Below, one piece after another: positions 13,140 through 23,084 of a DNA stretch of 64,000 nt. Positions within the stretch are counted from its first letter, which is position 1; each line of letters starts with the position of its first letter. Origin of the DNA: Primula veris (lineage: Eukaryota > Streptophyta > Magnoliopsida > Ericales > Primulaceae); assembly GCA_963682055.1 (NCBI GenBank), contig OY821746.1:6483992-6547991 (forward strand), in the 5' to 3' direction. The position numbers were made by a program, and so were the translations under genes. The notes below the pieces were generated by a model, which saw only the letters and a list, made by a program, of their open reading frames with translations, did no database searches and was not told the origin of the DNA.

Positions 13140-13454
13140 ACTCTTTTGAACGGTAACCTTATTTGACTGTTTATGGTACAATCAGCTTAACCACCGTTAG
13201 AAAATAGATGGTTAGACGATATTTTTCAATAACTAATTTATTTTTTCTATTTTCAACAAATTAGAATTTGATAAATTAAAAACAAATTCTACAACACATT
13301 AAAAACTCAAATAAAAATATAGAACCCTAGGGGAGGTCTATCCTAAACTTAAATATTAATTAAAATTAATTTTTTTTATCCATTTGACACATTTTTATGC
13401 AAACGGATTGTGAATCAGTCATATAGGCTGACTGTTCCCTAGTAATTCCCGGCC
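13140..13454. repeat. Right copy of the direct repeat flanking LIP5
   Basis: Partner of 6804-7113, same orientation, about 85-90 percent alike by eye. It lies 0.73 kb past the LIP5 stop. The remaining spacer from 12408 to 14268 is non-coding; the part from about 13700 upward resembles 15800-16330 (see the segmental duplication). Confidence 0.8.
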
Positions 13455-14268
13455 AAACCCATAGAAAGAACAAAGACCAAAATAAACAATGAATTAATAA
13501 CATGAATTGTTAAATACTTAAAAGCCGCAACGTTCCTAGTGGCCAAATTCTTTTGAAAGGAAGTTAGCATTATTTATTTATTGTCAATGGGACGACAAAC
13601 TAAAATTCCAAGATATAATTCGGTTAGCTAAACTCCATTAGAGATGATAATGTTATTAATTGTTATCATTAAGAAAGGAATTCACATCTGTGTCTATTGC
13701 ATCTCATTGACTACAAATTAATTATTCTGGCGATATATATCATTCATTACAAACCCATGCCACATTGTGATTGTTCTGTAACCTAACATTGTTGAAAATG
13801 AAGAATCTTTCGTACTCGAGTTCAAACATTTATGTAAAATAAGAAGGTCTAACACGAAATAAACAAATTCATCGTGCCTTTTGCAATGCGCAAATGGACT
13901 TATATGACAAAATACTGTTATTTGATTAGTATTACATTTGGTGTCTTCATCTGCATAAAGAGCCAAAAATGCCTAAATCGCGTATGGCCAACTGCCTGCA
14001 TAAAGTAGAGTTTCCATCGCTCTCAACACCCAAAAAGGGTTTATTTCGATAAAATTTAGAGAAACCAATCACTGGCATATACTTAGCTAGCTAGGCAGCA
14101 GGTTAGCTATTATTCCACACGTTATTTTTATACATTGATTGCTAAATCATGAAACTGTTGTGGATGTGAAGCTCATCTCCTTGTTTAGGTCGTCAAAGTT
14201 TCTTTATAATCTTAGTTTCCTAAGGTCTCATCAATCATAACTTTTTTAAATCCCATCTGTTACGTTGA

Positions 14269-14682
14269 ATGGGAGCTACAATGTGTGGATTAATGAAAAG
14301 TAGCCCAAAAGAAAAAGACGAAGCTAAAGGAAATGAAGCTTCTGTGGGGAAATACATTAAAAAATCAGAGAAGAAGCAAATAGTAGCCCATATCCATAAA
14401 TTACACGAGAATAAACTTCATGCAATGACTCTGGAGGACTTCATGGCGAATTCGCCAGGCATAAACATCGGCAAAGCAAAATCAGTAAAGACTAATAATG
14501 GAGGTAAAATTTCTGGGGTCTCTAAAAAGCATTTACATGTACAAAGTACAGTTGAATTGGACACAGATTATGATCAAATGCTTGAGGATATGACATTAAG
14601 TAGGAGTGATAATGGCGGTTCAACGTCAAAGAGGGTGAGATTTACGCTACCAGCTCTCGGGGATATAATTGTAATCAAGTAG
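14269..14682 (+). CDS. Small plant protein of unknown function (137 aa), open copy
   Basis: Not recognised with certainty. The single-exon frame begins MGATMCGLMKSSPKEK, is lysine-rich throughout, and has a central motif LHAMTLEDFMANSPG and a C-terminal block KRVRFTLPALGDIIVIK. The same three blocks recur in the damaged paralogue at 16335-16771 (MGAVMCGLLKSSPKEK, LHILTLEGLITASP, KRVKFKMPAPSDILIIN), which supports real coding and the chosen start. Gly2 with Cys6 could allow N-myristoylation and palmitoylation; this is inference. The T/S-L-E-(D/E)-(F/W)..SPG plus RVxFxLP...DI pattern resembles a plant-specific family of small uncharacterised proteins as I dimly recall. No membrane segment or catalytic motif was seen. 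A TATA-like TTTATAATC occurs near 14200. Confidence 0.65.
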   Translation: MGATMCGLMKSSPKEKDEAKGNEASVGKYIKKSEKKQIVAHIHKLHENKLHAMTLEDFMANSPGINIGKAKSVKTNNGGKISGVSKKHLHVQSTVELDTDYDQMLEDMTLSRSDNGGSTSKRVRFTLPALGDIIVIK

Positions 14683-14742
14683 CAAAGAAGTAGTAGTAGT
14701 ACAGTACAAGAGTAAGTGATTTATTATCATCAAGCAAATTTC

Positions 14743-14895
14743 AGATCCCTCAAAATCGAACCAACATATACACCAGCAGCTCCTAGATATCAAACCGACA
14801 CATAGATGCACCACTGTCTATGATGATGTATTTGCTCCTGTACAGATGTACAATATGATAGCAAGTCTGGTCATCAGTTTTACTCACAGTTCTTC
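14743..14895 (+). pseudogene. Fragment of LIP5 last exon (junction of segmental duplication)
   Basis: The stretch ATCCCTCAAAATCGAACCAA, ATATACACCAGCAGCTCC, ATATCAAACCGACACATAGA and TTTGCTCCTGTACAGATGTA follows LIP5 exon 6 from about 12106 to 12255 base by base with small gaps. A further patch (TCATCAGTTTTACTCACAG) matches the LIP5 stop region near 12400. About 130 bases between them, including the VTA1 helix codons, are missing. Frameshifts rule out function. Confidence 0.85.
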
Positions 14896-15404
14896 CAAAA
14901 ATAATGTTAGTCATACAAGAAAATCATATAAAAGTCCATACAAAAATGTGAGTGTCAGGGTTGAAATGATACATTAAGGGGTGTATCTCCTTGCTTTTCA
15001 TTATCCAATGTTGACACCTCATTTTCATATGGACTTCTGTAATAGTTTTTTTTTGGTTTATATTTACTTATGGTGTGATTTGGTGTTTTACATTGTGATT
15101 TGAAAGGTTAAGATATTTTAGATTTTGAGGCTAGTGAATGTTTACAATGGTTGTTTGATGTACATACAAACATAAATAACTGCAAGATCTTTATTCACAG
15201 GTAACTTTTTAGGATGATAGTTTGTTAAAATTTGAGCATTACGACTATACAAAGTTAACCGTTAACGCAGTTGATGATCATATGACAGTGAGCTAGCAAG
15301 TCCGCATCTTTTTCAGAAAATTTCAAAATGTCCAGGAAAATGCATCATGTAATTTGGTAATTGCAATTTGCAGGAGCTTCGGTGTACGTTTGATTTAAAT
15401 CATG

Positions 15405-15500
15405 GTAAAAAAAAACCGTAGCTCAGTTGATTACATAAATCAAAATCAAGCTGGTCATTTATAAAATAATTTAGGGTTCAAACGGATTTTGTATCTTGCA
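15405..15500 (+). mobile_element. Possible tRNA-derived SINE fragment
   Basis: GTAGCTCAGTTGATTACAT resembles a tRNA A-box region and GGGTTCAAACGG, 60 bases later, resembles a B box. It is preceded by an A run. No target duplication or 3' tail could be defined, so this is tentative. Confidence 0.35.
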
Positions 15501-16334
15501 AGCATCTAAGGGACCTACCAATGCTCGACTAATTGTAGAGTCCAATTAAATCTTAATGCATTTCGCATAAAAATTTAGCATGGATTAACTCAGGCTGACG
15601 TTGCGGGATACAGCACTGGTAAATCCGTTCGGCAATCTTTAAAGGAAAATACGCTGAGTAACTGTGAGCTACACTCGTTTATTTCAAGGGAATAAGCGTA
15701 ATGCTCCTGCAAACAAATTATGTTTAGACATAAGAAAGATAGAACACACGTGGGACAATTGCATCTCGTTTCACTATAATTAGGTGATCAATATATTGGT
15801 ACAGCCACATGAAGAATCTTTCCTAGTCAAGTACAACTATGATAAACAATGAAGGCTAGAAAATTGTTTGATCGATTTGTCAGTATCGAAGATGGAAGAA
15901 CAAATGCCGTCACGCCTTTCACAAGGAGCAAGTCAGCCTACATGACGAAAGGTACTCTTAAACGCATTGTTATGCATAGTGTCTTCATCTGCATAATATT
16001 ATCTATAACATTTTGTCCTCTCTGAATTAACTAGGTTTCCTTGGATTGACCTCTGTTCTTAAACCCAAAAAAGGGATACTTTGGTAAATGAAGTGAATCC
16101 TAATGGTGTGAAAAAGGATTATTTCAATCATTTGCGTATGTTTGGCTAGGCAGCAGGCTAGCTACTATTGACTTTCTTGTTTTTTATTCTTCGTGTTATT
16201 ACCGATTTATGATATTGCTGACATTGTGACTCTTCGTATTCATTGTTTAGCCGGTCAAAAACTGCATATAATCTTCATTTGTAGCCATATTGTTAACTAA
16301 CCAGAAATTTTGAATTCATTTCTCCTCACTCGGG

Positions 16335-16771
16335 ATGGGAGCGGTAATGTGTGGATTATTGAAAAGCAGCCCCAAAGAGAAAAAAGAGAGAAGAAAATGA
16401 AGCTTTTGAGGTGAAATACAAGAGGCCTAATCGACTAAGGAAATCAAAGAAGAAGCAGAAAGTAACTTTGCAAATCAATCCCGTACATGAGAAAAAACTT
16501 CATATCTTGACATTAGAGGGTTTAATTACGGCTTCACCACTGTTGAACAATCGCAAGAAAATTTTGGCGAATGCTACTATCAAAAGTGATATTTGCTAAA
16601 AGGGACCATGGAAAAGAGATTAGTTCTAAATCTTTACGTATGGAGAGAAAGATCGTTCAGGCCGTTAAATCGGATGTGGGTGGTGATCGATTGGTGGAGG
16701 GCAGTGTGTTAATGTCAAAAAGGGTGAAATTTAAGATGCCAGCTCCGAGTGATATACTTATTATCAATTAG
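16335..16771 (+). pseudogene. Frameshifted paralogue of the 14269 gene
   Basis: The start MGAVMCGLLKSSPKEK is followed by a stop after five more codons. Homology then continues in a second frame (ENEAFEVKY, KSKKKQKV, HEKKLHILTLEG; 16392-16599) and ends in a third (MERKIVQAVKSD, SKRVKFKMPAPSDILIIN; to 16771). At least two indels separate these blocks. The intact neighbour has no introns, so splicing is an unlikely explanation. Codons in the conserved blocks still encode similar residues, suggesting fairly recent loss. Confidence 0.75.
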
Positions 16772-16790
16772 CATATACAAACATTTACAA

Positions 16791-17711
16791 GAACAAATGC
16801 TCCGACTATGACAAAGTTTTGTGAATTAATGTACTATTATAGCTACGATACACTTATAAAAGTACTTTAGAGTTAAGAGTGGCTGTTTTTACTTTTCAGG
16901 GTATGCTTTACCCACCCCTATTATTTTTTTCCAGTTTTATTGCTACATCGCCAATTACTTTTTGCAGAAAATTCTTAGACATGCTGTCGTAAATTCTTAA
17001 TGAAATTTAATCTAATGTGCGACTGGATGTGCTTAAAGTATGATAGATCTGTTTGACAAAATCTTGAGGATAAGAAAAAATGTTTTCAGAAACTCTAGTA
17101 TTTGTTCGTCTTCTTGATTTATCTTTTGTTTTCCCACAAAATATTCAGAATTTAGCATATATTCAACAGTCAGAGAAGGGGTTAAAACAAGGAGCATTCT
17201 ATATTAGTGCATTTTATAATATGCTGGGAGTATCTATTTTCCATAAATGTCTGTTTACATTGGTAAACATTAACATTGTTTCTGCTATTTCTAATATATT
17301 CAACCTTTTCACAGATATTCATTTGATGGTGCTGACATCTATGTTCAAAACTCCAAAAGCTTGTTTTAATTCTGTATAAGGAAAAGTATGTTTTGATGAA
17401 AAGCTCAAAAAGGTTTATGGTTTTAATGCTTTTCACGCTCTATTTCACTGAATCTCTTGAAAAATACTCCTACTTCAGCATGAGTTTTGCATTTTAAAAC
17501 ACCAAAACCTCATTTTCACATATCACACTACATAAAGTCATAAACACACATCACCACTTGTTACAACTACTTTTTAGCATTAAATCCTTTCTTGACATGA
17601 ACTTCCCATTATTTAAAAAACTGAGTTTTTGCACAGGATACAACGTACTTGAAAAAAGTAAGTCGTTGATAAAAAGCTATGATTCATGATTCATATAAAA
17701 TCTCAAGAAAC
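16791..17711. other. Intergenic, nothing recognised; 3' flank of IAMT1
   Basis: AT-rich sequence. One open frame of 99 codons on the plus strand has no family features and is judged accidental. The last 100-200 bases before 17712 are probably IAMT1 3' UTR (minus strand). Confidence 0.5.
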
Positions 17712-20700
17712 TTATGCAAACGAAAGAGAAGCAACAATATGAGAAAATTGGAGCTGCTCCATTAACAACTTGGCTTGGCTCGTACCACGTCTCTGAACCC
17801 GCCAAAACAGCTCATCACTGAGACGCTCACCAATATGTGCATCGACTAAGACACCACTCACTGATCGACAACTGTTGGCTAAGGCACTACCCACCTCGCC
17901 TTCATCATCGGGGCAATTGACCACCAATGGGGACCCACCTCTAAACACCTCTAGCTTGTTAATTGCAAACAATCCATTAGCTTCAACTACTTCTTTAAAA
18001 TCTTGAAGACTCGGGGCATACACTGGGATGTTGAAGCTGTCCCGTTTTTCGCTTGTAATAAGACCCTGCAGTTATTTAATTAATCATAAAACAAAACATA
18101 ATATGGGACATAAACCAATTTTTTCATTACAGACTTGATCGATAAATTACTGATCTGAAATAATAAACCGACTCTATCAGCTTGGGGACCTGTAATCAAA
18201 AATTGTCAAATTCAAATAGTGCTTTTTAAGAGTAACACTTCTCTATAACCTTTGCATGTATGCATATTTAAACATTGTATTACCTAGTTTCAGTAAACGG
18301 ATTTGGTAAAACATGATGAACATTAATTAAAGACACTTAGAGCAATGTAGAAAAATAGACTTTCAATCAAATTTGTTCACTATTAAAAATCATACTTCCT
18401 TCCCATAAGATATCTTCATATTAAAATTGACCTCTATCACAAAGTGCATTCCCAATCTGATTAGTAATTATTTTATTTTATTCAACATAATAATTAAGGG
18501 GCCAAAGAAATGCTCTTTTTTAGATTCTACCCCCCTTAATCTGGCCCATATAAAGCCAGCCTAAGATGGAAAACAATCGTAGGGTGCTGAAAGCAAATGT
18601 CTATTTTCAACTGATTTTGCTCCCACCAGCTAAAAGCATTGGTTACAAAATAATACCGACACAATTAACAACCTCAAAGTTGGTCCATATAGCATATGAT
18701 TAGAAACGATGCTATGAAATGACTAAACAAGGAAGTAGCTTCTTTAAAATACTTTGGATATATGGTACATAAGTAGTAATTACAATGATGAATAATGCAA
18801 CATCGAGCGAAAAGTAAGTACAATAATAATTAACCATCATCATTTTTATTCCATATGATGCTAGGTTTTTTTTTTTGTACTAGCAAATAGTTCTTGAAAT
18901 CACTCTATACAAATCATGTTCTTGAAATAAAAAATATATATGACAAAGTTATTGAAGCAGCATGCGTGTGTAAAAGCTTGTTGCGGACTAAACTTAAGAA
19001 TGGCAAAGACGAAAGTTAGTCCGAACATGACTAAATTTATTTGTCTCCTTCACGAAACGAGATGCAAAGCAACTCTGGCTCGACATTTTAATAAAACAAC
19101 CACTAAATGATTTCAAATAAAATATGTTTATATATTTATAAGTTAAAATAAGTAAAAATTAACTTAATTATAATAAAAATAAATTAACAAAAATGTTAAG
19201 ATGGTGTCAAACACTATACTTATACTGCAGATTATGTGAAATAAGCCTATTCCTTAAGCAGTTTTTTTTTTACCAGAGAACCTGATGGAAACACATCCTA
19301 TATATACATATCCATACACATCACTGTTTTAAAAAGAGCGACTGGTAGTAATTTTTTTCCGATAAAAGCTCGATTCAAAGCTTGAAAAAAGCTTTAAAAT
19401 GTTAATTTTCTGTTTTTTAGGCCGCTAAAAGTTCACGCTTTTACCGTATGTCTTACAAAAATGCTTTGGCTAAGATTTTGCTTTTTCAAAACACTAATAA
19501 ATAAGACTCTATAAGTGATAAGTGTATATATTTATATATACAACTATGTAGAGTATAACTATGTATACCTCTTGGACAAGATCATTCCATGCATCCTGAA
19601 AGTGAGTTCCAAATAAGAGACCGGCCCCACCTTGATCAGTGGGGTCCACAGAAGTCCTACCCAAACAGACCAAGAACATAGACCCACCTCTCTTCATCTC
19701 CTTGGACCTTGATCTCAAAAATCCAGCCAAGTCCGTTTGGAACTGTTTCTTGTATGCATTTGCTGTACTCTCATTTGCACCATGGATGAACACCCTTCCT
19801 TTGTTGTAAGCCGTTGATCTCGTATCAAGTACCGCATCGGGGATCTACATCTCACAAAAAAAGTTGATTAAGTACTTAAGTTGAAACATTTAACAATATG
19901 TTGCAATGTGTATGCATAGCTCATTCATGAATGAGAAACTACTTCATTAGGCTTGGTTCATCAACATCATGTTATCCAGGTTGTTTATTTTTCCTCATCA
20001 ATACTAAAAAAAATGATCAATTTAGTTGGAAGAAAAGTCTTTTCGAAGCCATGGCTAAATAACAAAGTTGATAAGCCGTTGTTTATCGACAAAAAAAATT
20101 GTTGAGGAAAAGATCATAGCAAAAAATTGCTAGCTAAATAACAAATTAGTTATGAACTATTTCTTATTTTGAAAAATGTAGCATACTATCGTGTATGTTT
20201 ACTTCAATCTTAAGCTTCATTTCTTGTGAGTTGAGCGAGTCAAAGATATCATAAGACTTAAGGGGTATACATATATACACACACATTATTTTTTAAATAT
20301 AAAATAAAAGAAACTTTCACCAGTGCTATTACTCAAGAATATAGTTTAGTAGCATGAAACTCATAAGCTAACCTGAGAGAGCCAATGCAAGGAGAAAGCG
20401 GAGTAGAAAAAATCAACCGATGTGGCTGGAAAAAGTCTCTGGTGGAAGGATCCTGGCACTCCGGCAGCAAAATAGGGGCGGTGGCCATCTGCTGCTAGGC
20501 ACTCCTCCATGCTACCGGTAGCTAGCGGTGGCAAAAGCTGGAAGAGAGTATTGAAATCATTTGATGGGAGATCAGAGAAAAAGACTGAAAACTCTGGTGG
20601 CTCATTAAATCCCAATGCCTCGTATCTCTTCGTAATGTGCTTGACGATAACATGGACATTGTGGATGGTATTGGTGCCGGAGGAGCAGCCTAAATCCGCC

Positions 20701-21716
20701 ACTACGAAGGGGGTTTCATGAGACTCTAGATGAACTCCATCTAGGGTTTCTTCGAGGAGGTGAAGCATGGATCTGGCATGTCTTGCCTGTCAATAAATTC
20801 AAAGAAAGTTCAAAATAAATGAAAGATAAGCGTAGCTGAAATAGTTGTACATGTTAGTTACTTATAAACTGTTTTTTTTTCTTATTTTGATATCAGTATA
20901 TACGTAGCATACTAACGGCCGTGAAATATATTTAGTGAGATTATAAATAATAAAGTGTCATAAGATATAATTTTAATCTTAATGCCGGATGATTTTGTAA
21001 AATGTAAATTGTTGATTAAACATATGAAAACAAATAATTGCTATAGTTTGTCTTTCCGAAAATATTCGTACGAGAATAAAAGAAACAATTTCCTTACGAA
21101 AGGCCGGATAAGATTATATTTTCATATAATGGATAAAAGAAACCTAACAGTGTGCAATAATGCAATATAGTAGTATAGTATATGGAGTATGTCTCATTTT
21201 TATAATATGAATTTCGTTTTCTTTTCATATTATAAAGTATGTCTTTTTTTTGTAAAGATGAGGCCATCACAGATTCACGTTGAATAGTATCTAGCGGTTG
21301 TTAAATTTGTTAGGAAAGTCAGATTATTGTTCCTAGAATCACGATTTAAACCACTAGATGCATGGGTTGACGGGAAAAAAGGATTTTTTTCGTTTAGTAT
21401 AAATAACCACGTAACAAATTTGTGCCGTAATTAGCTAGTATTCTATAGTTTTTTTTAAAATGTCAAAAGAGTATATCTTCTGTATTTTCTTTTTAAAACT
21501 TTATAACAACTTCATCACTTTCCTGAATTTGATAATTAATAATTATATAAGAACTCGTTATATTTATTAAAAAAGATTAAGTGGAGATATAGAGTGAGTA
21601 CTAACCTGTGCTTGGGAGTTGTTAGCATAGCTACCTTCTCCTTTTCCTCCTTTCATACTTAACAGTCTTTCAAGTTTCAGATTTGAAACCACAACATTAT
21701 CACCAGAAATAGCCAT
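17712..21716 (-). CDS. IAMT1: SABATH methyltransferase, indole-3-acetate O-methyltransferase type
   Basis: Transfers a methyl group from S-adenosylmethionine to the carboxyl of indole-3-acetic acid, lowering active auxin (known for IAMT1; substrate inferred from sequence). Four exons, read on the minus strand: 21716-21606, 20786-20373, 19844-19569 and 18065-17712, giving 384 aa (Arabidopsis IAMT1 about 386). SABATH landmarks in order: NLKLERLLSMKGGKGEGSYA with SYANNSQAQ (1-37), SAM loop FVVADLGCSSGTNT, SDLPSNDFNTLFQLLPPL, GVPGSFHQRLFP and FSLHWLSQ in exon 2; GRVFIHGANE and MFLVCLGRTSVDPTDQGG in exon 3; FNIPVYAPSLQDFKEVVEAN and AHIGERLSDELFWRV in exon 4. The KGGKG N-terminus and GRTSVDPTDQGGAG block are IAMT1-specific among SABATH enzymes as I recall them. 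No inactivating change was seen. A TATA box lies about 115-125 bases upstream of the start. Confidence 0.93.
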
Positions 21717-21768
21717 CTTTTATCACAAAATTAAAAGACTTGTGTGCGTTAATTAGTGTGTTGTGTGT

Positions 21769-21789
21769 ATATATATATATATATATATA
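21769..21789. repeat. TA microsatellite in the IAMT1 leader
   Basis: About ten TA units, preceded by GTGTGTG. It lies between the start codon and the TATA box, so it is probably transcribed as 5' UTR. Confidence 0.8.
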
Positions 21790-21830
21790 GGAGTATATGT
21801 GAGATAGAGAGAGGAGTTGTAAATGGTTTC

Positions 21831-21840
21831 TATTATATAG
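21831..21840 (-). promoter_or_regulatory. Candidate TATA box of IAMT1
   Basis: On the minus strand CTATATAATA, inside CCCCCTATATAATAGAAAC, is a near-consensus plant TATA box, some 115 bases before the start codon. Confidence 0.55.
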
Positions 21841-22085
21841 GGGGAGGCTATCATGTGAGTGAATAGTGAATATGCCAATGAAAAAGGTAAAAACTACTAG
21901 CTAAAAGAATGGGTCACAGTGTAGTATTAATTTATACATGCACATGAATAATAAAAATACTTGCAGACGCACAAATAATCAAACTCACAAATAAGTGTAC
22001 ATGCACAAATTAATATTAAATTTATACCTTTCATCTCTAACAGTATGATGTACATATTGTTTTTCAAACTAATTACACAGACATG

Positions 22086-22278
22086 CACTACAAAATAATG
22101 TTTGATTTAGTGAGAGTCAAAAGCTGTCACAAGCCCGTCGCTAATTTAAAAAGCTGTCACAAATCTGTCGCAAATTAACTAAACTGTCGCAAAAACGTCA
22201 CAAAAACCGTCGTTAATAAGCTCGTAACAAAAAATACCGTCACTAATCCCGTCGCTATTTGAGTATTTTTTTGTAGTG
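22086..22278. mobile_element. CACTA-type MITE with 3-bp target duplication
   Basis: Begins CACTACAAAATAATG and ends TTTTTTTGTAGTG, inverted termini of the CACTA superfamily. ATG is directly repeated on both sides (22083-22085 and 22279-22281), the expected 3-bp duplication. The 193-bp interior is built of subterminal words such as CTGTCACAA, CCGTCGCTA and CTGTCGCAAA. It cannot encode a transposase. It sits about 370 bases upstream of the IAMT1 start codon. Confidence 0.88.
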
Positions 22279-22850
22279 ATGCACACGTACAAATTATAGA
22301 AAATAAATAAAAAAGTATGGGATTGCAATGAGAAATTAATTGATTAACTCATATGATAACCGACTTAAAAGAAAGAAATGTTTGTAGTAACTAGTAAGTT
22401 TATTCACTAATTGTATACTTATAAAAAGGAAAGAAACATTCGTTGTATCTTGAGTAGCAATTTTATTTTGTTGGCAAAACGCATTGATTGAATTAGTCAG
22501 GTGTCTAGAGGTGCGACATTAGTCAGTTTGAGTACACATTCGATAATGTGTACAAGATATTTGCCATTTTACTTTTTCTTGTAATCACCAAATGTTTGCC
22601 AACTGATACTACAGTGTTAGTATAATTATATTTACTAGTATTATAAAGAAAAAAAAGATAAACTGAAGGAAAATAAAATTAAAAATTAATATTTAACTAA
22701 GAGATACATTATGTATGATGAATCCACGTTTATAAGTGATGCAGAACTAATCAAGATTAGCGGTTCTCATCATTATTATTCATTAGCCCATAATTAGAAC
22801 CGCCCTATTAATTTGAAGGTGCTTCCTAAATATTAAAATCCATCTATATA

Positions 22851-23084
22851 CTCCTTATCCCTTACTTAATTGTTCATTACGAAATTACATACAATTTTGA
22901 CCGGTCAAGAATTCGTGTCAAAATTATCGGAATGAAAATTTTCAAAAATTGATAATATAGTTCAAATGTTAAATTTTATGATTAGATTTTAAAAAAATTC
23001 ATTCCGATAATTTTGATATAAATTATAATCCGATTAAAATTGCATGTAATTTCATAATAGACAATTAAATGGTAACGGATCAAG
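22851..23084. mobile_element. Stowaway-like MITE, copy 1 (234 bp)
   Basis: Flanked by TA on both sides. The whole element is palindromic: the left arm TTAATTGTTCATTACGAAAT mirrors the right arm ATTTCATAATAGACAATTAA, with a loop around GATTAGATTTTAAAAAAATT. Termini resemble the CTCCNTCCGT Stowaway ends. Copies 2 and 3 of the same family lie at 52953 and 63348. Confidence 0.82.

Larger units (their letters stand above)
14743..16790. repeat. Second unit of a tandem segmental duplication (first unit about 12106-14742)
   Basis: The order of homologous pieces is the same in both units: LIP5 3' end, a spacer with GTGTCTTCATCTGCATAA and GCTAGGCAGCAGG(T/C)TAGCTA, then the small MGA-MCG gene. The spacer pieces are near 13941 and 14090 in unit one and near 15979 and 16145 in unit two. 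Unit two lacks a recognisable copy of the 13140-13454 repeat. Confidence 0.75.

Noticed and set aside
17080..17379. 99-codon plus-strand frame between the duplication and IAMT1
   Set aside because: Hydrophobic, AT-rich codons, no homologous block in the paired unit, no promoter or family motif.
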